Shown here in pieces: positions 12,378 through 12,738 of a stretch of DNA of 12,738 nucleotides (the first letter of the stretch is position 1; each line of letters opens with the position of its first letter). The DNA is from Candidatus Pacearchaeota archaeon (GTDB lineage Archaea; Nanobdellota; Nanobdellia; Pacearchaeales; GW2011-AR1): positions 1 through 12,738 of the forward strand of contig JACPLS010000107.1 of NCBI GenBank assembly GCA_016186375.1. The letters are read 5' to 3'. A model generated the notes under the pieces. It was not told where the DNA came from. It made no database searches and saw only the letters and a program-made list of their open reading frames with translations. The position numbers and the translations under genes were made by a program.

Positions 12378-12738
12378 TTAAACAAGCAATCTGGGATTAA
12401 TTTTAAGGATTTTATCATCTCCTTCTTTTATTTCTCCTCTGCCTTCTCTATTGCTTGTTGATACATAAATATATCCATCATAATATGTGATGGCTCTTAA
12501 TCTACCAAACTGACCCTTTAGATAGGTTTTAAGTTGCTTATTTTCAATATTATAAGAATAAATAGCTTCTCCTTTTAGCCCGGTGAAGTAAAGAGTTCCA
12601 TTCAGATAAATCATTCCTGCTGGTTCCCATGAATTTAAACTTCCAGAATTAATAATTGGCTTTTCCATTCCTTTCATTGTTTCATCACCTTCAATAACTG
12701 GCCATCCGTAATTTTTTCCTTTCTCAACTAAATTTAAC
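12378..12738 (-). CDS. PQQ-dependent sugar dehydrogenase-like protein, C-terminal part
   Basis: The gene is cut by the right edge. The open frame continues past the Met at 12677 to the end of the window, adding LNLVEKGKNYGWPVIEGDET, so that Met is internal. About 119 residues are visible. Motifs of the soluble aldose/glucose-sorbosone dehydrogenase beta-propeller are clear: NYGWPVIEG, the WEPAGMIYLNGTLYFTGLKG strand pair, the GQFGRLRAI arginine region and SNREGRGEIKEGDDKILKINP at the end. Such proteins oxidise the C1 of aldoses using bound PQQ, usually outside the cytoplasm, although many archaeal members are annotated by homology only and may be cofactor-poor propellers. The signal peptide and catalytic His lie outside the window. 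Confidence 0.85.
   Translation of the reverse strand, partial: LNLVEKGKNYGWPVIEGDETMKGMEKPIINSGSLNSWEPAGMIYLNGTLYFTGLKGEAIYSYNIENKQLKTYLKGQFGRLRAITYYDGYIYVSTSNREGRGEIKEGDDKILKINPRLLV

Noticed and set aside
12375..12677. Start codon of the sugar dehydrogenase-like gene at 12677
   Set aside because: The frame stays open to the window edge and encodes family sequence (NYGWPVIEGDE) upstream of that Met.

Overview
The window is about 12.7 kb of AT-rich DNA that reads as a DPANN-type archaeon of the Nanoarchaeota/Woesearchaeota/Pacearchaeota kind. This lineage call is inferred from gene content and style, not from a marker-gene tree. The archaeal signs are a Met tRNA gene with a 16-nt intron at the canonical 37/38 site in a bulge-helix-bulge fold, TATA boxes about 25 nt before start codons with no Shine-Dalgarno sequence (leaderless mRNAs), compact convergent and divergent genes, and large Asn-glycosylation-rich surface proteins with a C-terminal membrane anchor.

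Layout, left to right. At 1-207 lies a promoter and a 19-bp perfect palindrome, which probably serve a minus-strand gene that starts at the left edge. At 208-1030 is a two-gene minus-strand unit: a CDP-alcohol phosphatidyltransferase followed 1 nt later by an unknown 76-residue protein. A palindromic TATA box at 1051-1060 lies midway between that unit and a plus-strand initiator-like tRNA-Met gene (1081-1171). A small lipoprotein gene begins 7 nt after the tRNA. Plus-strand genes follow: a DMT/EamA transporter, an RBBP9-like alpha/beta hydrolase overlapping an O6-alkylguanine-DNA alkyltransferase, and ribonuclease HII. The rest of the protein genes are on the minus strand: a six-helix membrane protein, an SMC-family ATPase, a 1046-residue secreted and membrane-anchored subtilase, an unknown 156-residue protein, a membrane-anchored 12-cysteine protein, and the C-terminal end of a PQQ-type sugar dehydrogenase that runs off the right edge. 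Between the subtilase and the 156-residue gene lies a compact structured element (11416-11480) that looks like a small plus-strand RNA gene.

The most notable item is the SMC protein. Both head halves are SMC-type, but the middle of the coiled coil holds a Rad50-style Cys-Pro-Leu-Cys zinc hook where the SMC hinge should be, and the protein is about 200 residues shorter than usual. Next come the small RNA candidate, and the tRNA, whose position 33 is C instead of U, a change that also puts a mismatch in its own splicing helix. Two genes (alkyltransferase, RNase HII) deal with DNA repair or ribonucleotide removal, SMC with chromosome structure, and the surface proteins with the cell envelope. 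I see no single pathway joining the whole window, and no mobile element, CRISPR array or rRNA.
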